From Geofilum rubicundum JCM 15548 (lineage in GTDB: Bacteria; Bacteroidota; Bacteroidia; Bacteroidales; Marinilabiliaceae): a DNA stretch of 64,000 nt. The DNA lies in assembly GCF_000974365.1 (NCBI RefSeq), contig NZ_BAZW01000009.1, forward strand, positions 1 to 64,000, read 5' to 3'. The notes under the pieces were generated by a model. The model worked only from the letters and a program-made list of their open reading frames with translations, had not been told where the DNA came from and ran no database searches. The position numbers and the translations under genes were made by a program. The number at the start of each line of letters is the position of its first letter. Within the stretch, counting starts at the first letter, position 1. Positions 31,221-40,897 of this stretch are shown in pieces.

Positions 31221-33083
31221 ATGAAGAATATAAAATCAATTGCAACGGGGGTGCTTCTTTCACTGTTGGCAGTTGCCGGTTTTTCTGCCTGCAGTGACAT
31301 GCTGGAGGTGGATCCTGCAGATGTCCTGACCGAAGACGAGTTTTACCGGGACAAATTTGATGCGGATGCCGCCATCCGGGGTTTATACGGGAAATTGTTC
31401 GATTTGGGACCACAGTTCGTGGTGCTGAATGAATTGCGGGCCGACCTGATGGATGTAACCGTCAATGCCGATCACCATTTACGTGAGATCAGTAATCATG
31501 AAGAGGTGAGTGCCGATAATCCATGGGTAGATCCCAAGCCATTTTATTCCCTCATTAACAATTGCAACAACGTGATTGAGAATTTAGATCGCATGCTGGT
31601 CGAGTTGAAGTTAGACGAGGAGGCCTATAATGCACGGATTTCTGACGTTTACGTTTTACGCAGTTGGTTGTATTATCAATTGGTGTTGCACTATGGAGAG
31701 GTCCCCTATATCACTGAACCGGTAGAGACTTTTGAGGATTTGGAAGATATCAATGCCGGAAATGCACCCGTCTTGGGGGTTGAAGCCATGATGGCGCAGC
31801 TTATGTCGGATATTGGTCAAAATGTTCCCAGTATGGGGACTTATACCGATGAATCCATGTATCGGGTTATTGATGGTTTTCATACCCGAACTATGTTTAT
31901 CGATCGCATGTTTTTTTATGCCGATCTTCTACTTTGGATGGGTGAATATCAGCAATCAGCACTGATTTATAAGATGATCATGGAGCGCCACCATGGTGGC
32001 TATGGCGGCTACAATGAGTTTGACCAATATAAATTACCCTTTTGGAATGCTGCCGCTTCCGATAATCCCGGTAGCAGTAAGTACAACAGTGGCTATCTTA
32101 GATATTTTGACAGTGACCTTAGTAGTGTGGTGAATTTCTGGCCTTTGATGTTTGAAGATTATGGAGATGCCAATTACTATGGCGAATGGATCTGGATTTT
32201 AAACTATCACCGTCATTATGAACCCAGTCCCTTTTATGATTTGTTTTCTCATTTGCATGGAGATTATAAGTTAAAGCCCTCCGAAAATATTATTAAGGAT
32301 TGGAACAGTCAAACGCAAGCCAACGGGTTCTTAGGGGATTTTAGGGGGTATATGGAGGATGTTTTTGGCAATACCGGGTCCTACCAAATGGTGGGCAATG
32401 ATCCTGTCATCACCAAGTTTACGGCTGAGTTTGATGAGTTGAATCCGCTGGAACGTCCGGGTCGCTTACCCTTGCTACGTGCCGCCGGACTGCACCTGCG
32501 TTATGCAGAGGCCGCCAACCGGGCGGGGCAGACCTACCTGGCATCCGCTTTCCTGAACAATGGTGTACGTGCCGCCTATCCCGGATCGGATATGTATGCA
32601 GGCAATGATTATACCTATCGCAATATCTCTTATGAGACGGATGTTTACGGCAATATTGTTTATGAATACATCCTGGAGGACGATGTCGTGGTAGATAGTA
32701 CCATGAATTTATTGCCTTCTCCCTTTGATTTTGATGCCCGTCAGACTTCTGATGGTGACATTCCATCTATATACAGAGGTGAATGGCACAGAGGAATAGG
32801 GGTTCGCGGGCGCGTTCGCATGGCCCCCATTCAATTACCAACGGATGAAGATCCGATGCTGTTCTTAGAAGAGCAAATTATTGAAGAAAGTGGCCGGGAA
32901 CTGGCCTTTGAGGGACAGCGCTGGGCGGATTTGGTGCGTATTGCCATTCGTCGGGGCGATAATGCCTTCCTGGCCGACCGCATCGCTGAAAAGTTCATAG
33001 AAGCTGGTGAGCCCGGAAATGCGGAAGAAGTGCGGTCACGTTTGATGAATCGTGACAACTGGTTTCTGCCCCTTCAGCGATAG
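31221..33083 (+). CDS. SusD/RagB-type nutrient-binding lipoprotein 2
   Basis: A 620-residue lipoprotein (lipobox GFSAC) starting at the ATG at 31221; the in-frame TTG six bases earlier is not needed. SusD hallmarks include SDMLEVDPADVLTEDEFY at the mature N-terminus, VLRSWLYYQLVLHYGEVPYI near residue 145 and ESGRELAFEGQRWADLVR near 560. It is longer than SusD1, with an inserted tyrosine- and tryptophan-rich region (about 260-360) that may shape its binding site. It is probably the last gene of the uptake operon; a 190-base gap with no clear promoter or terminator follows. Confidence 0.92.
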   Translation: MKNIKSIATGVLLSLLAVAGFSACSDMLEVDPADVLTEDEFYRDKFDADAAIRGLYGKLFDLGPQFVVLNELRADLMDVTVNADHHLREISNHEEVSADNPWVDPKPFYSLINNCNNVIENLDRMLVELKLDEEAYNARISDVYVLRSWLYYQLVLHYGEVPYITEPVETFEDLEDINAGNAPVLGVEAMMAQLMSDIGQNVPSMGTYTDESMYRVIDGFHTRTMFIDRMFFYADLLLWMGEYQQSALIYKMIMERHHGGYGGYNEFDQYKLPFWNAAASDNPGSSKYNSGYLRYFDSDLSSVVNFWPLMFEDYGDANYYGEWIWILNYHRHYEPSPFYDLFSHLHGDYKLKPSENIIKDWNSQTQANGFLGDFRGYMEDVFGNTGSYQMVGNDPVITKFTAEFDELNPLERPGRLPLLRAAGLHLRYAEAANRAGQTYLASAFLNNGVRAAYPGSDMYAGNDYTYRNISYETDVYGNIVYEYILEDDVVVDSTMNLLPSPFDFDARQTSDGDIPSIYRGEWHRGIGVRGRVRMAPIQLPTDEDPMLFLEEQIIEESGRELAFEGQRWADLVRIAIRRGDNAFLADRIAEKFIEAGEPGNAEEVRSRLMNRDNWFLPLQR

Positions 33084-33273
33084 GAGGCTAAGAAAAGTGA
33101 ACTAAGAGTGGTGTGAGTTTGTTAACTTGTATTAATAAGATTGAAAAAATAAGCGTAGGGATCTGACCGAAAGGTGTATTTTTTCAGTGTTTTCTTGAAC
33201 CGGATAAGCACTGAAGTGTAAACAACCAAATTAAAAAGGTAAAAGCAATTTGTAGAACCTTAAAATCTATTGT

Positions 33274-36200
33274 ATGAAAAAGTTTTATTCAAAATCAAAG
33301 AAGTTACTGTTGTTAGCAGCAGTAGGCCTAATCGGAGGAAGTTTTCTTCAGGCACAGGACCCGGTTACATTGAATTGGCGAGGAAGTGTCAGTACGGATG
33401 CCACCAACCCTGTTAACTGGGATCCCCAGGGTGGTATGGATGGAAATAATTTGTCGGTTCCTCATGTGGGAGATTATGCAACGCCTGAAGCTCCCAACCA
33501 TCCGGTTGTTAGTCGGGATACGGAGCTACTTTTCCCAAAACTTGATGTGGCTGCGCCTTATTATTTTGAAGAGCCCATTGTAGATGGAGATGGAAATCCT
33601 GTTTTGGATGGAGATGGAAATCCTACCTTTAATGTGATTGAACATCCCGGAGGTGAAATCACCTTTGCCATGGATGAGGGGATTCAGGCCCGTGTCAATG
33701 GTTCATCCACCTATTTGGGTGGACAGGTGAGTGTTACATCCGGTATCTTTTCAACCAATAAAAACTTCTATTTGGAGAACCCTAATAGTGTTTTAATTGT
33801 AGAAGGTACTGCAGAAGCTCGTTTTGATACTTACTTTCTGTTCAGTAAAGAGAACAATGAAACCGGTGGTAAAATATTTGTAAGGGATGATGCTTTGTTG
33901 CATTTTTCTACGACCAATGGTATTGCCCGTTGGTCGCCCAATGTGGAAAGAAGTATTTTGACCATTCAGGACAATGCATCCATAAAAATTAAAGGTGACC
34001 ATCGCGGAAGTTTGGTGACGGCCCTTGACAGAGCTCAATTAAGGGGTGGTGCGGGTTTTTACCCAACCATTTTTTACGACATGAGTGAGGATTTTACTTA
34101 TGTTCATCCCAAAGTTGAGGGAGAACCTTATCTTTATGTGTCCGATCGCCTGGCTCCCCGCGTTGAGCGCGCTGTGGAAGGATTACCAGGGGCGGAAATG
34201 GCTATTGAAATGCACACAGCTCTTGAAGGTGCCCAGCAGTTCGTATGGAAGTATGGCACTCAAGCCGGAGGTCCTTATGACAATACACTGGCGACGGTGA
34301 CCGATGCTAATGTGCTTTCACCTGTTTTTGATACGCCTGGCAGCTATTTTATGGTTTGCGAGGTAACACTGGCAGGCGGAGAGGTAGTAACCTCCAATGA
34401 AATTGAGTACATCGTGGCCCCCAGCATTATTCTTTTAGATCATTTGCAAATGCAATATGTCCGTGGTGATCGCGTTGGAGCTGCTGTTACAGCCATCATT
34501 AAAGACGGTATGACTGCTCAACCCGGCGAATGGAAGTTTGCGACTGTGTCCGGAGGACCTTATGAGTCATTCTCAACACCAGAAACAGCTATGTCTTATG
34601 CGCCTCACTTTGAAACACCCGGTACCTATTACGTGGTATACGAGGCTGTTGTTGACGGAGAAACTGCTATGAGTCCTGAATTGGTTGTTAGTGCTCAGGC
34701 AGAAGGCGACCCAGCCCTGGCTCTGGTATGGACCGGTGCTGACAGTGATGATTTTAGCCATGCTTATAATTGGGATCCAGCTGCTCATCCCCACAACAAT
34801 AATGTCATTGTTCCCGTGGATGCTCCTAACTGGCCGGTGATGTATCCGGGTGCCGGTGAAGTGACCATTAAAAATGGTTCTCAATTGCATTACAAAGCTG
34901 CCGTTACTGAAATTATTGATGAAGTGGAAACAGTGGTAGAAGAAGCTGTTCAGGCTGAATTGATTGTCCGTGCAGGTGAGGGCGACATCCTTTATATTGA
35001 CGGTCGTATGGGTGGATTCAGCCCTGGTAAACTCATTATTGAGTCTGGTACCATGAGTAAGATTGGTTCCAATGGTTGGTTGGAAATGCAACAAAACCAG
35101 GGGCGTCTCATCGTAAAAGGAACAGGTGTGGCTCTTTTTGATATTGTCGATTCATGGGGCGGCGGATTGCTGATGTTGGCCAACAACAGTAGTGTAAGTT
35201 CAGGAGGAGAAGTGCATGTTTCTGAAAATGGTAAAGTGTTGTTCCGAGGTGGTTTTGCCCGTATTTCCAGCAATAAGGACGCTGAATTTTCTCGAGTGAA
35301 GCTTTCCGGTAATGGACAGTTTATCTTTATGGATGATTTTTATGATAACGTGAATACCTATGTGGCCAATAACCGTTTCATTACAGATGATGGATTTGCT
35401 GTTGATTATTTTTATAGTCCCTCAGAGAATACCACGCCTGTATATGTACGCGATTTAAATGCCATGAGCATTGATCAGGAAGCTGCGCTTTACCTGCCGG
35501 TTGGTACCAATAGTGACGCCTTAGGCTTAATTAATGTAGGTGGGTTATCCGACTTTGAGTGGAAGTACAATCAGGATCCTTTGAGTGACTGGTTGTCATT
35601 TGGAACACCTGTTACCGGGGAAACCGGCATTGTTAGCTTTTCAGAGCCTGGTACTTTTTATGTGGCTGCTGTGGCCGGTGACGGAACCCGCTCTGCTAAC
35701 TTTGTGAAGGTGATCGTTTTTGAATTTGAGGTTGGTGTTACAGAAGAAGCAGGTGTTTATACCCTTTCTGTGGTGCTTCCTGAAGGAGCAGAAGCCAATG
35801 GTTGGAGGGTGAATGGACCAGCAGACGAGGCTTACAAAACTTATGACTATGGTATTGGAAGTCTCACCTATACCATTGAAGACTGGCATTTTGAGGGCGA
35901 TGGTGAGTATTTGATATCATTCGCAGGCATTATGAAGGATGACAATGATCAGGATGTTAACATTCTTGCTGTTCCTGCTAAGGTAACCATTACAGATGGA
36001 ACGGTTGCCTCTGTAGAGGGTGGCGTTGTAACTTCGGTGGATGATGTTAAGGTTCTGCCCGTTGGCGCCTTCCCGAACCCAAGTAAGGGAAGCTTTACTT
36101 TGAATGTGGATGCCGATCAGTATGTGGTAGAAGTAATAGACTTTACCGGTGCTGTGGTGGACCGCATGCAACTGACAGGCAGTAGCAACACTGTAACGAT

Positions 36201-36276
36201 TAACAATAAGGGGATTTATATCCTGAGAGTTATTTCGGCTGATGGTGTTGGTGTTGAACGTGTAGTTGTTAAATAA
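33274..36276 (+). CDS. Large T9SS-exported surface protein of unknown function
   Basis: A 1000-residue protein with a signal peptide (ends FLQAQ) and a C-terminal type A T9SS sorting domain beginning GAFPNPSKGSFTLNV and ending in basic VERVVVK. The interior has two related beta-rich modules, each opening with a W-x-G motif and NWDP (near residues 30 and 500), and two immunoglobulin-like units with aligned GGPY and GTYYV/GSYFMV motifs. A DGDGNP motif is repeated in tandem (27-bp period near 33586-33627). No hydrolase or lyase active site is evident. It stands between SusD2 and the PL11 lyases; it could be a cell-surface glycan-binding or scaffold protein. A terminator follows. Confidence 0.7.
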   Translation: MKKFYSKSKKLLLLAAVGLIGGSFLQAQDPVTLNWRGSVSTDATNPVNWDPQGGMDGNNLSVPHVGDYATPEAPNHPVVSRDTELLFPKLDVAAPYYFEEPIVDGDGNPVLDGDGNPTFNVIEHPGGEITFAMDEGIQARVNGSSTYLGGQVSVTSGIFSTNKNFYLENPNSVLIVEGTAEARFDTYFLFSKENNETGGKIFVRDDALLHFSTTNGIARWSPNVERSILTIQDNASIKIKGDHRGSLVTALDRAQLRGGAGFYPTIFYDMSEDFTYVHPKVEGEPYLYVSDRLAPRVERAVEGLPGAEMAIEMHTALEGAQQFVWKYGTQAGGPYDNTLATVTDANVLSPVFDTPGSYFMVCEVTLAGGEVVTSNEIEYIVAPSIILLDHLQMQYVRGDRVGAAVTAIIKDGMTAQPGEWKFATVSGGPYESFSTPETAMSYAPHFETPGTYYVVYEAVVDGETAMSPELVVSAQAEGDPALALVWTGADSDDFSHAYNWDPAAHPHNNNVIVPVDAPNWPVMYPGAGEVTIKNGSQLHYKAAVTEIIDEVETVVEEAVQAELIVRAGEGDILYIDGRMGGFSPGKLIIESGTMSKIGSNGWLEMQQNQGRLIVKGTGVALFDIVDSWGGGLLMLANNSSVSSGGEVHVSENGKVLFRGGFARISSNKDAEFSRVKLSGNGQFIFMDDFYDNVNTYVANNRFITDDGFAVDYFYSPSENTTPVYVRDLNAMSIDQEAALYLPVGTNSDALGLINVGGLSDFEWKYNQDPLSDWLSFGTPVTGETGIVSFSEPGTFYVAAVAGDGTRSANFVKVIVFEFEVGVTEEAGVYTLSVVLPEGAEANGWRVNGPADEAYKTYDYGIGSLTYTIEDWHFEGDGEYLISFAGIMKDDNDQDVNILAVPAKVTITDGTVASVEGGVVTSVDDVKVLPVGAFPNPSKGSFTLNVDADQYVVEVIDFTGAVVDRMQLTGSSNTVTINNKGIYILRVISADGVGVERVVVK

Positions 36277-36286
36277 ATTTATAATG

Positions 36287-36320
36287 GCAACCCGGCTTTA
36301 GAGCCGGGTTGCTCTTTCTT
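36287..36320 (+). terminator. Rho-independent terminator after the large T9SS protein
   Basis: A perfect 11-bp GC-rich stem (36287-36297 with 36302-36312) with a four-base loop is followed by a T-rich tract. It ends the transcript just before the first PL11 gene, for which no promoter of either repeat family is seen. Confidence 0.92.
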
Positions 36321-36375
36321 AACCATCTCCCTCCATTTTGTCTTGGGTAGATGGTTTTTTTTAATACACACGCAA

Positions 36376-39300
36376 ATGAAATTTTTTACCGTAGTATCAA
36401 GGCTTGTTATAGCCTTTTTAATGGTTTTAAGCCTTAACGGTCTGCATGCCCAAAGGCATATGGAAACGCTGGACCGTGGATTGATTGCTGTGGAATCCGG
36501 CGATGGTGTCTTTCTGTCGTGGCGCTTGCAGGGATATGAATGGTATGGATATACTTATAATGTGTATCGCGACGGGGTTAAGATTAATACTGAACCTTGG
36601 TAGTTAGTAATTTTATGGATGCCTCGGGGGGTAGTGCCTCGGTGTATCAAATTGAACCTTTATTGAATGGGGTGGCCGGTAACAAGTCGGCCGTTGCTCA
36701 GGTATGGTCACAACAGTATCTGGAGTTTCCTTTGAAAACCAGAAATACTTCGATTTATGAGATTAATGACATTACGACGGCCGATCTGGATGGAGATGGC
36801 AGTTATGAATTGATTGTAAAGCGTATTGCCAAAGGTTGGAATGAGGACAATACCAATTATTCTTATTTTGAAGCTTATAAGCTCGACGGAACTTTCTTGT
36901 GGGAGATCAACGTTGGGCCCAATATATTACCCGATGTAGAAATTAATATTGCTGCTTTTGACTTCGACGAAGATGGCAAGGCCGAGGTTTTTATGCGAAG
37001 CTCGGAGGGCACCATTTTTGGAGATGGAACACAGATTGGGGATACCAACGGAGATGGAAAAACTAACTATCGTTATTCTGTGGGAACCACCGCCAATATG
37101 CAATACATGAATGAGGGGCCTGAGTTTCTGTCGTTGATCGACGGAGAAACCGGAGCGGAGCTCGATCGGGTGAATTTTATTCCCCGGGGACAGTCGTCCG
37201 ATTGGGGTGACAACTATGGGCACCGGGCCAGTAAATTCTTTTTTGGCGCACCCTATCTGGATGGGATAAAGCCCAGTCTGTTTATTGGTAGGGGGATTTA
37301 CACCAAAACAGAAATGCGTACCTACGATGTGGTGAACAAGCAACTGGTGCCCCGCTGGTCCTTCAGTTCCGGTAACAGTGGTCCGTATTACGGGCAAGGC
37401 AACCACAACTATACCATCGCCGATGTAGATGGGGATGGTCGTGATGAGATTGTGTGGGGTTCGATGGCTGTCGATGATGATGGTACAGGTTTGTATTCTA
37501 CTGGTCTCGGACATGGTGATGCCATGCATGTGGGCGATTTGGATCCTTTTAGAAAAGGGGCAGAAGCCTGGCGCTGTTTGGAGAATTCGCCCCATTGGGG
37601 GACGGTATTCCATGATGCTGGAACCGGGGAGATTTTAATTCATAACCGGACTGGTTTCGATACCGGAAGGGCCATAGCGGCCAATATCTCCGACAATATT
37701 ACCGGTAAGGCTATGTGGGGTGGTGGTACGATGTACGGGGCTACCTCGCGTAATGTGATTCCAGGCAGCGGAGGTTCTGAAAATTTTCGTATTTACTGGG
37801 ATGGTGACTTATTGGAAGAATTGTTGAATCATACGGGTTTTACTACCACAAAAGGTTATGGAACCGGGGCTATTTATAAATATGGTCAAACTCAACCCAT
37901 ATTGTTGGCTTCAGGTGCTATTTCCAATAATTATACCAAAGGAACGCCTTCATTGCAGGCCGATTTGTTTGGCGATTGGCGCGAGGAAGTGGTCTGGAGA
38001 ACAGAGGACAATACTGCCGTACGGATTTATACCACTGTGGACCCGACTGAACACCGGGTTTATTCTTTAATGCACGATCATCAATACCGTCAGGCCATAG
38101 CCTGGCAGATGTGTGGTTACAACCAGCCTCCTCATGTGAGCTTCTTTTTGGGAGAGCGGGAAGGAAAAACAGTTCCTCCGCCGCCTTCTACCAGTAACCG
38201 GCGATTGGTCTATCGGGGTGGTGACTGGAGTAACGGTGCTACGATTTGGAGCAAGGAAGGGATCAATGTGGCTTTTGCCGATGGTGAATCTATTTTGTTA
38301 GATGCATCAGCCGGAGTAAATCTTTCGTTTTCATTGAATCACGAGGTGGCTCCAGCAGTGATGACGGTTAATTCGCCGAATAACATGGTGCTAAATGCGA
38401 TTGATGGGAAATTGGGCGGTAGCATGCAATTGATCAAGTCCGGCTCCGGTTCTTTTGCTTTGAATGGCATCCATGATTTTAGCGGCGACACCGAGGTGTG
38501 GGGCGGATTACTGGAATTGGAAGGTGAATTAATCAACAGCAAAGTGCTGGTAGAATTTTTTGGTCAATTGGGGCTTGATGGGAAACTCGGCCATGGGCTG
38601 CAATTGCGCTACGGTGCCGAATTGTTTGTCGGTGGTGTGTCTACTTCCGGAACCTCTGAAATTACAGGTGATTTGATTTTGGAAGAAGGGGCCAGACTGA
38701 AATTTGATGTGACTGCTGAGACCAACGATGTGTTAGTGGTTAATGGAGATATCCAGTTGGCTGATGGCGCCGTAATTGAGATGTCTCTTGGTGAAGGCAT
38801 GCCTCTAGCAGGGACTTATGTGTTGGCGCAGTTGAATGAAGGTGTTACCTTTTTACCTGAACATTATGAAGTAGCCGGTCTTACTGGAGTTCCTTATGAG
38901 TTGAAGCAAGAGGAAACCCAGCTTCAACTGGTCATTCGGGAAGTCAGATCGGCACAGACGGTTTATTGGAATGGCGTGGCAGGTGGAGATTGGAATCTCG
39001 CAGATGCTGAAAACTTCAGGACTTTGGAAAATGCCCCCACTTACTTTGTGGGAGAGGATGCTGTAGTGTTTGATGACACGGCACCGGCTACGGAAGTTAA
39101 CTTGACACAAAGTGTGACACCTGCTTCCATCCTGGTGAATACTGCGGGCACTTATCGTTTTACCGGGCCAGGCGCCATTGAGGGGACGACCGGTTTGGTG
39201 AAGACCGGAACAGGCAGGCTTAAAATTGAAAATACCAATGCTTTTACGGGTGCTGTAGATATACAGGAAGGGACGATAGAGGTTGCTTCGATGCCCAATA

Positions 39301-40852
39301 ATATAGGTGACGGTGCCTTAGGAAAAGCCAGTAATAACGCCGGGTTGTTGCTCCTGAATGGTGGTACTCTGGACATCACTCAAGGAGGGACGGCCGACCG
39401 GGCCATGACCATCGGAGCCGCTGGAGGAACACTTCAGAATTCCGGTGAATTGTTTTGGAATGAAGCTGTTGTAGGCGGTAATCTCACCAAAATAGGCCCG
39501 GGGAAATTGATTCTGGCGGGTCATAATACGCACAATGAATTGATTATTAAAGAGGGGACGGTCCGATTGCTCAACGAAGAGACCAATCCGGGTAAAAAAG
39601 TGGTGTTTGAAGGTGGCGTTTTAGAGAGCTACGATAATTCATACAGCTATAGTACCTGGACCTGGAACATGGAAGTTCCGGATGGGAAAATTGGGCACGT
39701 TTATATGGATGGTCGTGGTGATTATACAGGAGCACTTACCGGTAGCGGTGCTTTGAGTGTTTATATTCCTTTTGTACGTACCGATTTCAGAGGTAATTGG
39801 TCGGCTTTTTCCGGCACCCTTCGTTTTGTTAAGTCCGGTAGTGGCGGGGATTTCCGTGTGGACAATAATTTTGGCTATCCCAATGCCTTGGTTGATCTTG
39901 GTGAAGGGGTGAATGCTTACCATGTATCATCCGGTACCGTGAAATTAGGAGCCTTAAGGGCGCCGGCTCGTTAACGGGGAACCATCGTTGGGAAATTGGT
40001 GCACGCAACACAACTACCACTTTTGATGGAGTTATTACTGCCGGAAACGTTTATAAAACGGGCACCGGAACCCTGTCTTTAACAGCCGCCAACCCCTATA
40101 CAGGAGGTACGATCATTGCGCAGGGGCGTTTATCGATTCTGAATACCAGCGGTAGTGGCACTGGTACCGGAACGGTTTCTGTCGAAAGCAGTGGCAGTTT
40201 AAACGGTACAGGAACCATTTCGGGATCCGTTCGTATAAAAGAAGGTGGACGCTTGTTTGCCGGCTATACCGTTATGGGCAGCTCTTTAAAAGTTCAGCAG
40301 AATGTGTTGATGGATGTAGGTTCTGATTTGTTTGTCCGGTTAGACCGGACAACAGGTGTGAGTGATCGCCTGGTGGTAAACGGAAGCTTTTCCGCAGCAG
40401 GGACTTTGATTTTGGCAGGTTCCGGTGGGAGCTATGCCGCTGGGCAGCAATACCATATTCTTGATGCTGGCAGTATTTCAGGTAAGTTTGACAATATTTT
40501 GCCTGAAACACCAGCTGATGGTTTATATTGGGATACTTCTGAATTGTACACCGATGGGGTTGTGAAAGTCAGTGATCAGGCCACCTCATTGAGAGAGTGG
40601 AATGCCGGTGGATTGGTGACAATTTATCCAAACCCGGTGATGGGCGTGTTGAATGTGGACTGGTCGGCTTATCCGACTGAAGGAGAGGCCATACAGCTCA
40701 CACTCTACAATCTGGTTGGTGAGCAAGTGCTTACTTGCTCACTGCAGGAAAGTCCTTCCGCGGTAGATGTTTCGGCGCTTCCTGCAGGACTCTATTTGTT
40801 GCAGTTAATGGGATTTGACGGGGTTTTTACCCAAAAGGTGATGATCCGTTGA
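36376..40852 (+). CDS. PL11 rhamnogalacturonan lyase with autotransporter-type repeats and T9SS tail (two frameshifts)
   Basis: About 1492 residues after repair. A signal peptide (ends LHAQ) leads to a PL11 eight-bladed propeller (about 25-620) with calcium-binding-type DLDGDG, DFDEDG and DVDGDG motifs and the family GNH, DWREE and MHDHQYR motifs. Four autotransporter-associated (PATR-like) repeats follow, each with KxGxG then a GxT/GxV turn and EG/GG, near 38437, 39196, 39486 and 40055. A T9SS type A sorting domain (IYPNPVMGVLNVDW) ends it. Breaks: near 36598, where one T restores INTEPLVVSNF, and in the G run at 39958-39960, where one G restores GALRGAGSLTG. PL11 lyases cleave rhamnogalacturonan I by beta-elimination. 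The ATG at 36376 was chosen for its signal peptide. Confidence 0.85.
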
Positions 40853-40897
40853 GATTTAATAAATTGATTGATTTTGTAATATTTAAGGAAATAAGTT

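Noticed and set aside
33084-33273. Promoter or terminator in the 190-base gap before the large T9SS gene
   Set aside because: No TAnnTTTG box, operator repeat or convincing hairpin with a T run was found; the gene may be read from the upstream operon.
33586-33627. Tandem DGDGNP-coding repeat as a possible CRISPR or mobile element
   Set aside because: It is only two in-frame copies of a 27-bp unit within a coding region. No CRISPR array, transposase, integrase, tRNA or rRNA gene was seen anywhere in the window.
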